DNA of 64,000 nucleotides from Rhodanobacter sp. T12-5 (GCF_008329435.1 NZ_NPKN01000002.1:682001-746000); one strand, 5' to 3'; positions 1 through 10,305 are shown, numbered from the stretch's first letter. Numbers and translations are program-made. The notes: generated by a model not told the origin, from the letters alone.

Positions 1-1
1 C

Positions 2-1069
<1,068 letters not shown>

Positions 1070-1075
1070 GAGCAG

Positions 1076-1160
1076 GAGTGAGTGGAGAGGAGTGAGAAAA
1101 GAGAGATAAAGCGTCGACGAACCCGCCTTCTCTCGTTTCTCACTCTTCTTCACTCGTTTC
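1076..1160. repeat. GAGTGAG/CTCACTC inverted repeat, copy A
   Basis: Left arm 1076-1105 (purine-rich, GAGTGAGTGGAGAGGAGTGA) faces right arm 1128-1160 (TTCTCTCGTTTCTCACTC and onward). The best-paired part is GAGTGAGAAA with TTTCTCACTC, and the loop is about 22 nt. It fills the gap between ettA and pyrF. Two relatives occur at 15223-15340 and 58987-59040. It may act as an RNA hairpin or terminator, but no U-tract is present. Confidence 0.7.
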
Positions 1161-1176
1161 TCGAACGGAGACCCCG

Positions 1177-1998
1177 ATGCACTTCATGCACTTCATGCAA
1201 TCCCTGCAACAGGCATGGACCCGCAACGACTCGCTGGTCTGCGTCGGCCTCGATCCGGAACCGGCGAAATTCCCCGCACATCTGCGCGACACGCCCGACG
1301 CGGTGTTCGATTTCTGCCGCGCCATCGTCGACGCCACCGCCGACCTGGTCTGCGCGTTCAAGCCGCAGATCGCGCACTTCGCCGCGCTGCGCGCCGAAGA
1401 CACGCTGGAACGGCTGATCGCGCACATTCATGCGCAGCATCCCGGCGTGCCGGTGATCCTCGACGCCAAGCGCGGCGACATCGGCAGTACCGCGCAGCAT
1501 TACGCGACCGAGGCGTTCGAGCGCTACCGGGCCGATGCGGTGACGCTGAACCCGTACCTCGGCCGCGACTCGATCCAGCCGTTCCTCGATCATGCCGACA
1601 AGGGCGTGATCCTGCTCTGCCGCACCTCCAACCCCGGCGGCGCGGATTTCCAGGCACTGGATTGCGGCGGCCAGCCGCTGTACCTGCGCGTGGCCGAGAC
1701 GGTCGCACGCGAGTGGAACGCCAACGGCAACTGCGCCCTGGTAACCGGCGCCACCTGGCCCGAGGAAATCCGTCAGGTACGTGCGTTGGTCGGCAACATG
1801 CCCTTGCTGGTGCCGGGCATCGGCGCGCAAGGCGGCGACATCGAGGCGGTGATGCGCGCAGGCTGTACCGCGCAGGGCAGCGGCCTGATGATCAATTCCT
1901 CGCGCGGCATCATCTACGCCGGCCACGGCGAGGACTTCGCCAACCGCGCGCGCGCCGCCGCCATCGATCTGCGCGATGCGATCAATCGCTGCCGCTGA
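1177..1998 (+). CDS. pyrF: Orotidine 5'-phosphate decarboxylase (long form)
   Basis: Decarboxylates OMP to UMP, the last step of de novo pyrimidine synthesis; cytosolic. The 273-residue TIM-barrel protein has the long-type PyrF layout: VGLDPEP near the N-terminus, the catalytic Lys/Asp segment [12 protein letters not shown] (about residue 95-106), and [10 protein letters not shown] in the phosphate-binding region. A GGAGA Shine-Dalgarno lies 6-7 nt before the first ATG. Three ATGs occur in the first seven codons because a 9-bp unit (ATGCACTTC) is tandemly duplicated, so the exact start is uncertain by six residues. It stands alone between a repeat and an unrelated gene. Confidence 0.95.
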   Translation: MHFMHFMQSLQQAWTRNDSLVCVGLDPEPAKFPAHLRDTPDAVFDFCRAIVDATADLVCAFKPQIAHFAALRAEDTLERLIAHIHAQHPGVPVILDAKRGDIGSTAQHYATEAFERYRADAVTLNPYLGRDSIQPFLDHADKGVILLCRTSNPGGADFQALDCGGQPLYLRVAETVAREWNANGNCALVTGATWPEEIRQVRALVGNMPLLVPGIGAQGGDIEAVMRAGCTAQGSGLMINSSRGIIYAGHGEDFANRARAAAIDLRDAINRCR

Positions 1999-2166
1999 GC
2001 TTCGTCTCCCGCTGCGTCAAGAAAAGAAAGAACCGACGACAATCAGAGGCCTTTCCCTACGGTATCGCCGTGCTGGCCGGCTATGCTTTTGCGCAGCGCA
2101 TCGGCGTGCTCGCCGGCTCGCGCCGCAAGCCGCCAAGGACGGCACCCACGCACGCAGGGAATAGCG

Positions 2167-2904
2167 ATGATCATACGTTCCGCACTCCTGGCGCTCCTCG
2201 CCAGCACCAGCTTTCAGGCAGCTTCTGCAGAGGTTCCGCGTACAACTTCCCACAAGGAGAACGCGACCAGCCTGTTGGCCATCTCGCCGATCTTCAGCCA
2301 GTTGGTGGCTTTCCAGATGCCGGTCGACTTCCACGTGGTCAATGAACAAACCAGCGCTCACGCCTACATCCGGGAAGCCGTGCCAACGGGAGAAACTGCC
2401 GAGCAGTGGTCCCGGATGATCACCGTCACCGGCTACAAGAATGTCGCCGCCAATCCGGGGGTGCCGCCCGTGGTATTGCTCAATACGATTGCGGGCGGTT
2501 TCAAGAGGGTCTGTCCCGACACGGTCAGCGTCGGCGACTTGGGAAATCCACCCATCGACGGATATCCCGCCGCATTCGCTTTCGTGGCGTGCGGCACCAC
2601 AAGTGACGGAGGCCGATCCCACAGCGAAGCGGCGCTGGTCGTGGCAATCAAGGGTACGCAGGACTATTACACGATCCAGTGGGCCGAGCGCGGCCCCGCA
2701 CAGTCGACCCCCATCGTTTTCGACGAGCAACACTGGCTGGGCCGGCTCAAGCAGCTGATGCCGGTTTTCCTGTGCGCGAGGATCCCGGGGGAAGAAGCCC
2801 CCTATCCAAGCTGCGTTTCGCGTCTGTCCAGCCACGATGGGTCCGCTCCCACCGGTGGAAACAACGCGGCGAAACCATCGGCCTCTGCGCCGTCCGCGTC
2901 ATGA
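2167..2904 (+). CDS. Secreted hypothetical protein
   Basis: Unrecognised 245-residue protein. The ATG at 2167 has CAGGGAA upstream and opens a clear signal peptide (MIIRSALLALLASTSFQAASA), so a periplasmic or secreted protein is expected. The mature part has four Cys (in VCPDT, ACGT, LCARI, SCVS), which could form disulfides, and an Ala/Ser/Pro-rich low-complexity tail. An in-frame ATG further upstream (2083) would bury the signal peptide and was not used. No family assignment is offered. Confidence 0.6.
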   Translation: MIIRSALLALLASTSFQAASAEVPRTTSHKENATSLLAISPIFSQLVAFQMPVDFHVVNEQTSAHAYIREAVPTGETAEQWSRMITVTGYKNVAANPGVPPVVLLNTIAGGFKRVCPDTVSVGDLGNPPIDGYPAAFAFVACGTTSDGGRSHSEAALVVAIKGTQDYYTIQWAERGPAQSTPIVFDEQHWLGRLKQLMPVFLCARIPGEEAPYPSCVSRLSSHDGSAPTGGNNAAKPSASAPSAS

Positions 2905-3042
2905 GAGCCTGTTTGTCACTCGCGATTCCGCAGGCGGCCCCCGACGAGAATTTCGCCGCTGCCGCCAACGAAACGCGCGACGCGATCAATCGTCATCCTT
3001 ACACTTGAAAGACCATGCGCCGGCACATCGCTGGCGCATCGC

Positions 3043-3300
3043 TCACACCGCGACGGACTTCGCCGCGTGCTGCATCTTCGTTTTCAGATCGAGCGCGTCG
3101 GCCGCATCGAGCAGGGCGCGCGCAAAACTGCGCACTTCGGCTGGCCGCAAGGCATACCAGTTGCCGCTCTTGCCCACGTCGGCCACGTTGCGCCCCGCGC
3201 GCGACACGCAGTGCGGCCGAAAGATCACCATGCCGGTCAGCGACTCCGAACTGATGTCAGCGGAAACAATCTGCATGTGTGTTTCGTCTTCTTTCTTCAC
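3043..3300 (-). CDS. Small hypothetical protein (85 aa)
   Basis: Unrecognised short protein. A GTG start with GGGAGAA 5-6 nt upstream supports the longer form; an internal ATG (MQIVSADI) would give 77 residues. The sequence looks globular and mixed alpha/beta, with no signal peptide or membrane segment, and ends in a predicted helix rich in Ala and Lys. The good ribosome-binding site and non-repetitive composition favour a real gene, but there is no functional clue. Confidence 0.5.
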   Translation of the reverse strand: MKKEDETHMQIVSADISSESLTGMVIFRPHCVSRAGRNVADVGKSGNWYALRPAEVRSFARALLDAADALDLKTKMQHAAKSVAV

Positions 3301-3394
3301 CGAACTTCTCCCGGGCGGATAGCCACCCTCCTGCAGCTTACGCTACCGGGGGTTCACGGGTTGTTGCGACAGTCGCGAGTGGTCCTGCGCGGCA

Positions 3395-3465
3395 GGCATC
3401 CGGATGCCATCACAGACACAGCGACATCGACACTCCTCTGCATCTTGCTTCGTGTCTGTCGTGAT
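3395..3465. terminator. Possible hairpin terminator downstream of the hydrolase gene
   Basis: A perfect 14-bp palindrome GGCATCCGGATGCC (3395-3408) is followed by an imperfect inverted repeat ATCACAGACAC (3409-3419) / GTGTCTGTCGTGAT (3452-3465). These lie just 3' of the minus-strand hydrolase gene ending at 3499. No U-tract is present, so termination is only a suggestion. Confidence 0.3.
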
Positions 3466-3498
3466 TGGGGCTCCGTTTCCCGCAGGCCGTCATCGTTG

Positions 3499-4440
3499 CT
3501 AGTCCTGGACGATGCCGATCGTCCGCAGCCATGCCTCGGCCAGTTTCGGCCATGCTGTAATCGGAGACTTCGTGCGCCGCAAGCCGAATGCATGCCCACC
3601 ATGCGCATACAGATGCATCTCCGCCGGCACGTGAGCCTTCGCAAGCGCCGCGTAGTAGACCAATGACTGGTTCACGCCGTCCTCGTAATCGTCCTCTGCC
3701 TGCACCAAAAACGTGGGCGGCATATCACGCGAGACCGGAACGTTGGGATTCAATTTGTCATCATCGGTCGCGAGATGCCCGGGATAGATAGCCATCGCAA
3801 AATCCGGACGGCTGCTTTCCTGGTCGACCGCGTCTACCGGCGTGTACAAGCGGCGCTCGAAGTTCGTACTGGCCTCGGCCACCAGATAGCCGCCTGCCGA
3901 GAATCCGATCACGCCCACCTTGTGCGGGTCGACATGCCATTGCGCGGCATGGAAGCGCACCAGTCGCACCGTTCGCTGGGCGTCCTGCAATGCCGGCACC
4001 GACAACGCGAAATCGTGCGGGCGACAGTCGCATTGCCACTCATAGGGCACACCCGGGACGCGATACTTCAGCAAGACACAGGTGATGCCCCTGGATGTCA
4101 GCCAGTCGCAGACCTCGGTGCCTTCGAGGTCGATCGCCAGTACCTGGAAGCCACCTCCCGGAAACACCACGACCGCAGCCCCCGTGTTCCGCCCCTTCGG
4201 GGCATAGACCGTCATCGTGGGTCGGCTCACATTCGTCACCGCCATCCAGGGCCGGCCGGCAATCAGGTGTTCCGTCCTCAACGCTTCGGTTTCCGGCCCC
4301 GGGACTGGCTGCGCATCGGGTACCGCTCCCGGCCATAGCGGAATTTGCGCGCGCCCGACGGTGGGCTGCCAAACCATCGTCTTCGCACACACGCTTCCGC
4401 ATGCAGCCAGCAGGCACAGGGCAATAGCCCACAGCTTCAT
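3499..4440 (-). CDS. Alpha/beta hydrolase (esterase), probable lipoprotein or secreted
   Basis: 313-residue serine hydrolase. The ATG at 4440 has a strong GGAGGAG Shine-Dalgarno. The N-terminus (MKLWAIALCLLAACGSVCA) is a signal sequence containing an LAAC lipobox, so lipid anchoring is plausible. The fold markers are an oxyanion loop PGGGF (about residue 95-100), nucleophile elbow GFSAGG (Ser at about 190), an acid in QAEDDYEDGV (about 258) and the catalytic His in YAHGGHAFGL (about 290). This matches the xylan-esterase/BD-FAE type of short-chain acyl hydrolase. The natural substrate cannot be told from sequence. Confidence 0.8.
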   Translation of the reverse strand: MKLWAIALCLLAACGSVCAKTMVWQPTVGRAQIPLWPGAVPDAQPVPGPETEALRTEHLIAGRPWMAVTNVSRPTMTVYAPKGRNTGAAVVVFPGGGFQVLAIDLEGTEVCDWLTSRGITCVLLKYRVPGVPYEWQCDCRPHDFALSVPALQDAQRTVRLVRFHAAQWHVDPHKVGVIGFSAGGYLVAEASTNFERRLYTPVDAVDQESSRPDFAMAIYPGHLATDDDKLNPNVPVSRDMPPTFLVQAEDDYEDGVNQSLVYYAALAKAHVPAEMHLYAHGGHAFGLRRTKSPITAWPKLAEAWLRTIGIVQD

Positions 4441-4653
4441 GACACTCCTCCGTTGTGGTCGGCCACAGTCGTACGATGAAGACGGGAAATCAGCTGGAAC
4501 CCCTTCCCTCGATTTTGCACGCCACGTCGGGCGTGCTGCGGCCGCTTTCGCGGATTTTTTCGGGCAGGTTTGCGGCAAACACCGTCGGCATACATGCTCA
4601 GCGCCCGATGCCCGACCTGACAGGAGGCAGCTCAAAATCGCGCGAAAACAGCG

Positions 4654-5550
4654 TCAGCCCGGCGGCTCTGCCGTCCAGCGTGCCGCCACGAAGTCGATGA
4701 ACGCGCGCGTGCGCGCCGGTAACTGCCGCCCCGGCGGCCATACGATGTGGACCGGCTGCGCCGGCAGCTGCCAGTCGTCCAGCACGGTTTCCAGCCGGCC
4801 CTGGTCGAGCAGGCCGCGCACCTGCCACAACGCGGCCAGGCCGATGCCGAGCCCGGCCAATACCGCCGCGTTGCAGGCCGCCGCATTGTCGGCGCTGAAG
4901 CGGCCATGCACGTCGACCGATTGCCGCCGGTTGCCGCGTCGGTAGTTCCAGCGCCGCGCATCCTCGGCCGAGCGGCGCACGATGCATTGATGGCGACGCA
5001 GATCCGTCGGCGTCTGCGGACGGCCGTGCCGGGCGAAGTAGCCCGGCGCGCCCACCGTCACCACGCGCAGCATGCCGAGCTGGCGCGCGTGCAGGCGGCT
5101 GTCGGGCAACTCGCCCAGCCGCACTGCGGCATCCAGCTTGTCGCGCTGCAGGTCGGCGCGATGGTCGGCCACCACCAGCTCGACGTCGACATCCGGATAG
5201 CGCTCCATGAAGGCCGCCACCACCGGCACCAGGTGCGGCGCGCTGAACTGGGTGGAACCACCGATGCGCAGTGTGCCGTCGATGCGGGCACCGTGCTCGG
5301 CGAGTTCCGAGCGGGCCAGGTCGATGTCCGCCAGGGCGGTTTTCAATCGCGCATGGAAAGCCAGCCCCGCCGCGCTGGGCTGCGCCCGTCGCGTGGTGCG
5401 CTGGATCAGCTCCACGCCCAGCTCGTTCTCCAGCGCGGCCAGCGCGCGGCTCACGGCCTGCAGCGAGCGATGCAGGTGGCGTGCGGCGGCGCTGAGGTTG
5501 CCCTGCTCCACCACGGCGATGAAGACCCGGTAGTCGTCCAGAGTGGCCAT
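4654..5550 (-). CDS. LysR-family transcriptional regulator
   Basis: 298-residue LTTR. The N-terminal winged HTH covers about residues 1-60 (DDYRVFIAVVEQGNLSAAAR, then helix LQAVSRALAALENELG and the wing IQRTTRRAQPS). The rest is a substrate-binding domain of two Rossmann-like lobes (about 90-295). It belongs to the group ending in a short Arg-rich tail. It is transcribed away from the SnoaL-like/MFS gene pair with 118 bp between, the usual arrangement for an LTTR controlling its divergent neighbours. The effector is unknown. Confidence 0.9.
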   Translation of the reverse strand: MATLDDYRVFIAVVEQGNLSAAARHLHRSLQAVSRALAALENELGVELIQRTTRRAQPSAAGLAFHARLKTALADIDLARSELAEHGARIDGTLRIGGSTQFSAPHLVPVVAAFMERYPDVDVELVVADHRADLQRDKLDAAVRLGELPDSRLHARQLGMLRVVTVGAPGYFARHGRPQTPTDLRRHQCIVRRSAEDARRWNYRRGNRRQSVDVHGRFSADNAAACNAAVLAGLGIGLAALWQVRGLLDQGRLETVLDDWQLPAQPVHIVWPPGRQLPARTRAFIDFVAARWTAEPPG

Positions 5551-5668
5551 GTCGAATTATCCCGTTTGACGAGATTATCCATCCATTCTAGTTCGTATTC
5601 TCCCGCCATGATCCACCATCGAAAATCGGCACGGCAGGCCGCGCCGGCCTGGATTTCGGAGATGCGTC
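5551..5668. promoter_or_regulatory. Divergent promoter region LysR / SnoaL-MFS
   Basis: 118-bp gap between divergent genes, more AT-rich than its surroundings. A direct repeat ATTATCC occurs at 5556-5562 and 5574-5580, an 18-bp spacing that is less than two helical turns. On the minus strand these read GGATAAT and could serve as -10-like or LTTR contact sites. Inference only. Confidence 0.4.
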
Positions 5669-6130
5669 ATGTCGCTCTTGCTTCCTTCGGCCATCGACGG
5701 CCATGAAACCAATCTCGATCCTGCACAACCGCTGGCAGCGCTGTCTGCGTTCTACCGTGCGTTCAACCATCGCGACCTCGACGCGATGGCGCGCAACTGG
5801 GCCAATGACGCTGCGGCGTCGATGAGCAATCCGCTGGGTGGCATCGCGCGCGGCTGGCCGGCGATCCGCGCGGTGTACGAACGGATCTTCGCCGGCCACG
5901 CTCGGGTGCAGGTGGCGTTCCACGACTTCACCCTGCACGAGGCCGGCGACTTCTTCCACGCGGTCGGCCGCGAGCGTGGCACGCTGGTGAACGGCGACAC
6001 GCGGCTGGAGCTCGCCATCCGCACCAGCCGCCTGTACCGCCGCATCGATGGCGCGTGGCGACAGGTGCACCATCACGGCTCGTTCGACGACCCGGGGCTG
6101 CTCACCGCCTACCGCGAGGCCGTCCAGTGA
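5669..6130 (+). CDS. SnoaL-like / DUF4440-type NTF2-fold protein
   Basis: 153-residue cone-shaped alpha+beta barrel protein of the NTF2/SnoaL superfamily. The pattern is an N-terminal helix with LAALSAFYRAFNHRDLDAMARNW (about 22-44), a middle WPAIRAVYERIF helix, and C-terminal strands ending RIDGAWRQVHHHGSFDDPG. Members are small ligand-binding proteins or enzymes; no catalytic residue can be named. Its stop overlaps the GTG start of the MFS gene (GTGA), so the two are translationally coupled. Confidence 0.75.
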   Translation: MSLLLPSAIDGHETNLDPAQPLAALSAFYRAFNHRDLDAMARNWANDAAASMSNPLGGIARGWPAIRAVYERIFAGHARVQVAFHDFTLHEAGDFFHAVGRERGTLVNGDTRLELAIRTSRLYRRIDGAWRQVHHHGSFDDPGLLTAYREAVQ

Positions 6131-7371
6131 ACCGGCTGGCCGAAGTCGGGGTGACGACCGCCCCGGCGCCGGTGCGGTTGTTCGCGCTGGCGACCGGCGT
6201 GATCGTGGTCAGCCTGTACCTGCCGCAGCCGCTGGTGGGATTGATCGGTACCTCGCTGGCGCTGTCGCCGGCGGCGGCCGGGCTGGTCAGCACGCTGATC
6301 CTGGCCGGCTACGCGGCAGGCCTGTTCCTGCTGGTGCCGCTGTGCGACCTGGTCGAGAACCGCCGGCTGATTCTCGCCACACTGGCGACCAATGCCGCGG
6401 CGCTCGCCATCGCGGCGTGCCCGATCGCGCCGGCGGGCTTTCTGGCCATCAGCTTCGTGGTCGGCCTGAGCACCTGTTCGATCCAGATGCTGGTGCCGCT
6501 GGCTGCGGCGATGACGGTCGAAGCGCAGCGCGGTCGCGTGATCGGCAACATCATGAGTGGACTGCTGCTGGGTGCGATGCTGTCGCGGCCGCTGGCCAGC
6601 CTGGTCGCCGAGCGTTTCGGCTGGCGCGCCGCCTATGCCTTGCTCGCCGCCGCCATCGTGTTGCTCGGCGGCATGCTGGCTTTCCGCCTGCCGCACCGGC
6701 AGCCGCCGAAAACGACACGCTATCGCGTTCTTGTCGGCTCCCTGGCCACCCTGTGGCGCGAGGAGCCGATACTGCGTCGCCGTGCGCTGTCGGCCGCAGC
6801 GAGCTTCGCCGCGTTCAACGCGTTCTGGAGCCTGATCGCACTGCCGCTGGCCGCGCCGCCGTTCGGGTTCGGTGCGGTCGGCATCGCGGTGTTCGCGCTG
6901 GCCAGCGTCAGCGGCGCGATCAGCGCGCCGATCGCCGGCCGGCTTGGCGACGCCGGCAAGGCCGGGATCGCCATGCGCGTCGCCCACGTGACCCTCATCG
7001 TGGCGACGCTGTTGGCCGGCGTCGCCGGCAGCTCCTGGGCGACCACTTCGCTGCCACGCGACGCATTGATCGCGATGATGGGTTTGGCGGCCGTCCTGCT
7101 CGACGCCGGCACCATCGCCGATCAGGCGCTGGGTCGCCGCGCGGTCAACCTGCTGCAAGCGGAGGCCCGCGGCCGCATCAACGGGTTGTTCACCGGCGTG
7201 TTCTTCATCGGGGGCGCGATCGGTTCGGCCGTGGCCGGCCTGGCATGGGCACATGCCGGCTGGATCGGCGTATGCGCGGTCGGCGCGACCGGTGCGTTGG
7301 TTGCGCTGGCACTCGACCGGCAACCGCTCGGAGAAGGCGCGTCCGGTCCGGCCCTGCAAAGCTGCGAATGA
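6127..7371 (+). CDS. MFS transporter
   Basis: 414-residue membrane protein with about 12 hydrophobic segments. Loop 2-3 carries a degenerate MFS motif (LCDLVENRRLILA, about residues 72-84), and the middle cytoplasmic loop is basic (RLPHRQPPKTTRYR). It resembles the YnfM/YgaY-like drug or sugar efflux families. The GTG start at 6127 overlaps the upstream stop. An upstream in-frame ATG at 6055 would add a non-hydrophobic Arg-rich leader and is unlikely. It is probably under control of the divergent LysR gene; the substrate is unknown. Confidence 0.85.
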   Translation: MNRLAEVGVTTAPAPVRLFALATGVIVVSLYLPQPLVGLIGTSLALSPAAAGLVSTLILAGYAAGLFLLVPLCDLVENRRLILATLATNAAALAIAACPIAPAGFLAISFVVGLSTCSIQMLVPLAAAMTVEAQRGRVIGNIMSGLLLGAMLSRPLASLVAERFGWRAAYALLAAAIVLLGGMLAFRLPHRQPPKTTRYRVLVGSLATLWREEPILRRRALSAAASFAAFNAFWSLIALPLAAPPFGFGAVGIAVFALASVSGAISAPIAGRLGDAGKAGIAMRVAHVTLIVATLLAGVAGSSWATTSLPRDALIAMMGLAAVLLDAGTIADQALGRRAVNLLQAEARGRINGLFTGVFFIGGAIGSAVAGLAWAHAGWIGVCAVGATGALVALALDRQPLGEGASGPALQSCE

Positions 7372-7503
7372 TCCGCGTCGACTGCCGGATATCGGACACG
7401 CTTGCGGCACGCATTGCGGATGACATGCGTCGTCGAGGCGAAGGCCATGACCAATGGATCTTGCTCAAGCAGGCGCGAAACGTCACTTTGTGATCTGCAC
7501 CCG

Positions 7504-7523
7504 GCGCTTGAACAAACAAGCGC
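7504..7523. other. Short perfect hairpin in an intergenic gap
   Basis: GCGCTTG / CAAGCGC 7-bp arms around a 6-nt A-rich loop, in the 197-bp gap after the MFS gene. No U-tract. It could be a weak terminator or an operator-like palindrome. Nothing else was recognised in this gap. Confidence 0.35.
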
Positions 7524-7568
7524 GATGCATTCCTGAACCATCTTTATTTGCTGCGGGTGAACCGGACG

Positions 7569-8519
7569 ATGATGAAATGGCTGAGTATGGCGCTGGCCAT
7601 CGGCGCGGTGACATGCGTGTCGACAGCGCAGACATCCCGGGCTGCCGAGCCCGCGCCGCACGCCTCCGCGGCGGCGCCGGCGATCCACATCGAGGATGTC
7701 CGGCGCTTCTACGAAATCTATGACGCGGCGCATGGGCATCCCACCGCCAGCCAGCTCCAGCACGACTATCTCGACCCGGGCTCGGCCGGGCTTCATCGCC
7801 TCGCCGAACTGCGCAACGTCACCGGCGCATCGATGGCCAAGGCGATCGCAGCGCATCCGGAAATCTACGCGGACGCCAAACGCTGCATGGTCGTTCTGCC
7901 TGCCGCGCGCCTGCGCCTGAAGACGGCGTTGGGCGAACTGGCGCGCCGCTATCCGCAGATGCGGCTCGCACCGGTCACGGTCGTCGTCGGCCGGGGCAAG
8001 CCGGTGGGCGTCACCGATGCGTCCGGCGTCATGATCGGGCTCGAGGCGCTGTGCGCGGTCAACTACCTCGACCCGAACGTCGAAGACCGTTTCGTGCATG
8101 TGCTCGCGCATGAATATGCCCACGTCCAGCAGGCACTGCAGTCACCGACGTTCTACGACGACCCGAAACCCACCGTGCTCGAGGAGTCCCTGATAGAAGG
8201 AGCTGCCGAGTTCACCGCCGAGCTCATTTCCGGAAGCATCGGAAACGTCGATCTCGAGGCGATGACCCGGGGACGCGAGGCGGAAATCGAGACCGCCTTC
8301 GTCGCCGACGAGGACAAGACCGACCTTTCGAAATGGCTGTACAACGGCACCCTGACCAAGCCGGGCGACCTCGGCTACTGGGTCGGTTATCGCATCGCCA
8401 AATCGTATTACCGGCATGCGACGGACAAGCGCCGCGCGCTGCGCGACATCCTGGAAATGAGCGACGCGAAGGCGTTCCTGGCCAAGAGCGGATGGCATCC
8501 CGGCATGACGCTCCGATAG
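7569..8519 (+). CDS. Secreted DUF2268-like putative zinc metallopeptidase
   Basis: 316-residue exported protein. The ATG at 7569 has GGGTGA about 8 nt upstream and is followed by a signal peptide (MMKWLSMALAIGAVTCVSTAQ...). The zincin motif HEYAH is in VLAHEYAHVQQ (about residue 180-190). A downstream glutamate segment LEESLIEGAAEFTAEL (about 204-219) fits the gluzincin third ligand seen in DUF2268-type predicted Zn proteases. It likely acts in the periplasm, but the substrate is unknown. It precedes the remnant of an AraC-type regulator gene. Confidence 0.7.
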   Translation: MMKWLSMALAIGAVTCVSTAQTSRAAEPAPHASAAAPAIHIEDVRRFYEIYDAAHGHPTASQLQHDYLDPGSAGLHRLAELRNVTGASMAKAIAAHPEIYADAKRCMVVLPAARLRLKTALGELARRYPQMRLAPVTVVVGRGKPVGVTDASGVMIGLEALCAVNYLDPNVEDRFVHVLAHEYAHVQQALQSPTFYDDPKPTVLEESLIEGAAEFTAELISGSIGNVDLEAMTRGREAEIETAFVADEDKTDLSKWLYNGTLTKPGDLGYWVGYRIAKSYYRHATDKRRALRDILEMSDAKAFLAKSGWHPGMTLR

Positions 8520-8567
8520 CGACCTGCAGATGACCCGCTTCAGCCGTCGAGCTGCAGGAACAAGCGG

Positions 8568-9116
8568 CGCTTGGGTTTCTCGCGCATCGCGGTCGACCCG
8601 GCGGTGTTGTACGTGGACGAAGGCCAGTTGCTCACCTCCGCCGGCAGCGCCGCGGGCCTGGACCTGTGCCTGCACCTGGTGCGCCGCGACCACGGCCCGG
8701 ATATCGCCAACCAGGTCGCACGGCGGCTGGTGATCCCGCCGCACCGCGATGGCGGCCAGGCCCAGTTCGTCGAGCGGCCGGTGCCTCGGCGCGAGACGAG
8801 CACGTTGTCGAAAGTGATCGATGCCATGCACCGGCGGCAGGCCAGCCATCAGCCGATCGCCGAGCTGGCCGCGATGGCGGCAATGAGCGAACGCAGCTTC
8901 ATGCGCCATTTCAAGCAGGCCACCGGCATGAGCCCGGCGGACTGGCTGATCTCGGCACGGGTCGATCGCGCGCGCGAACTGCTGGAAAGCTCCGCGCTGT
9001 CCATCGATGCCATCGCAGACGAGTGCGGCTTCGGCAGCGCAATCACACTGCGCCATCACTTCCGCCGCAAGCTCGGGATCAGCCCGGGAGCGTACCGCGC
9101 GCGCTTTGTCCTGTGA
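8568..9116 (+). pseudogene. Truncated FtrA/GlxA-type AraC regulator (N-terminal half missing)
   Basis: The reading frame encodes the last ~180 residues of a DJ-1/PfpI-AraC fusion regulator. It enters the DJ-1-like domain near its end (VDPAVLYVDEGQLLTSAGSA, then DLCLHLVRRDHG and VIPPHRDGGQAQF) and continues through two complete AraC helix-turn-helix motifs (IAELAAMAAMSERSFMRHFK and IDAIADECGFGSAITLRHHF). The ~130 residues that normally precede this, including the start of the DJ-1 fold, are absent; the upstream 50 bp does not encode them in any frame. Either a decayed gene or a minimal regulator started from an internal codon. Confidence 0.75.
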
Positions 9117-9125
9117 CATCGGACA

Positions 9126-9494
9126 TCAGCGCGTGTGCACCCAATACACGTGAATGCCATGAGCAAGATCCTCGGCGCGGTTCCCCGCGCGCCCCTCCGC
9201 CACGATGCCCCAACTCGAACTCAACGTGCCCCCCAGCATGCGGTCGACACGAACCTGTTCGCCGGCATGGATGATGAAGCACGCCTCGATCACCATCATG
9301 CCCGTGCGCTCGTACACCAGGGTCACCGAACGGGCGGCACCCGCACCCCAGCCGACATGCAGTTCGCAGGGCACAGGCGAAAACACGCCGCGATTGTCCA
9401 GGCTCCATCCTTCGGTCTTGTCGAGCAGCGACTGCAGGTGGGGATCGTTCCAGTCGACGTTGTTGCCCGACCGCAGCTTGGGGTGATGATTCAT
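9126..9494 (-). CDS. Hypothetical protein (122 aa)
   Basis: Unrecognised small soluble protein with mostly beta-strand character: CELHVGWGAGAARSVTLVYERTGMMVIEACFIIHAGEQVRVDRML. No signal peptide or membrane segment. It ends 9 bp from the end of the AraC remnant, converging on it. A PilZ-like barrel was considered but the RxxxR and D/NxSxxG motifs are not present. The 184 bp between its start and def hold nothing recognisable. Confidence 0.5.
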   Translation of the reverse strand: MNHHPKLRSGNNVDWNDPHLQSLLDKTEGWSLDNRGVFSPVPCELHVGWGAGAARSVTLVYERTGMMVIEACFIIHAGEQVRVDRMLGGTLSSSWGIVAEGRAGNRAEDLAHGIHVYWVHTR

Positions 9495-9678
9495 GTCCGG
9501 GCCCCCTCGTTTGCGCCGCTCGCCATCGCGCCGCGTCCGACGTCACGAACGGGCATGCCGACCGGAGACGCGGCGCCTCCCGGTCGGCCCGTACCGTCAT
9601 GCGATCTATGCAGGCGTGGCGTCATGACCACGGTAACGGCAGGAAGGCACCATACTTGAGCCCGCCGGGCCGGGATGT

Positions 9679-10215
9679 TCAGCCATCCAGCGGCGACTGC
9701 CCCGGAAATAGCACCTCGGCATAGCCGAATTTGCCGAAGTCGGTGATGCGCGAGGGATACAGCCGGCCGACCAGGTGGTCACATTCGTGCTGTACCACGC
9801 GGGCATGGAAGCCTTCGGCGGTGCGCTGAATGCGTGCGCCCTTGGGGTCGACGCCTTCGTAGCGGATCAGCGACCAGCGGCTCACCGCACCGCGCAGGCC
9901 GGGCACGGACAGGCAGCCTTCCCAGCCCTCCTCCATGTCCTGCGACAGCGGCGTGATCACCGGGTTGAGCAGGATCGTGCGCGGCACTTCGGGCGCATCG
10001 GGATAGCGCTCCGAATGGTCGAAGCCGAAAATCACCAGCTGCAGGTCCACGCCGATCTGCGGCGCGGCCAGGCCGACGCCGTCGGCGGCCTGCATGGTGT
10101 CGAACATGTCGGCGATCAGCGCGTCGAGTTCGGCGCTGCCGAACATCGCATCGGGTACCGGCGGCGCGATGCGCAGCAGGCGCGGATCGCCCATTTTCAG
10201 GATGTTGCGGATCAT
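9679..10215 (-). CDS. def: Peptide deformylase
   Basis: Removes the N-formyl group from nascent proteins; metal-dependent and cytosolic. 178 residues with all three deformylase motifs: [10 protein letters not shown] (about 46-55), EGCLSVPG (about 97-104, Cys metal ligand) and QHECDHL (about 142-148, the HExxH metal and catalytic site). The start at 10215 ([10 protein letters not shown]) has GAGG 6-7 nt upstream, while the ATG at 10233 has no ribosome-binding site. It is not next to fmt here, so this may be an additional or stand-alone def copy. Confidence 0.95.
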   Translation of the reverse strand: MIRNILKMGDPRLLRIAPPVPDAMFGSAELDALIADMFDTMQAADGVGLAAPQIGVDLQLVIFGFDHSERYPDAPEVPRTILLNPVITPLSQDMEEGWEGCLSVPGLRGAVSRWSLIRYEGVDPKGARIQRTAEGFHARVVQHECDHLVGRLYPSRITDFGKFGYAEVLFPGQSPLDG

Positions 10216-10305
10216 GGCAGCCTCGTTGCTCATCGGACTGCCGAATGTAGCTGCAACGGCGTCATGCCGGCGTGCTCACGCGCCGGTGCGGCGGTACGGA
10301 GGGAT

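Noticed and set aside
9126..9494. PilZ (c-di-GMP) domain in the 122-aa protein
   Set aside because: The RxxxR and (D/N)xSxxG motifs are not present.
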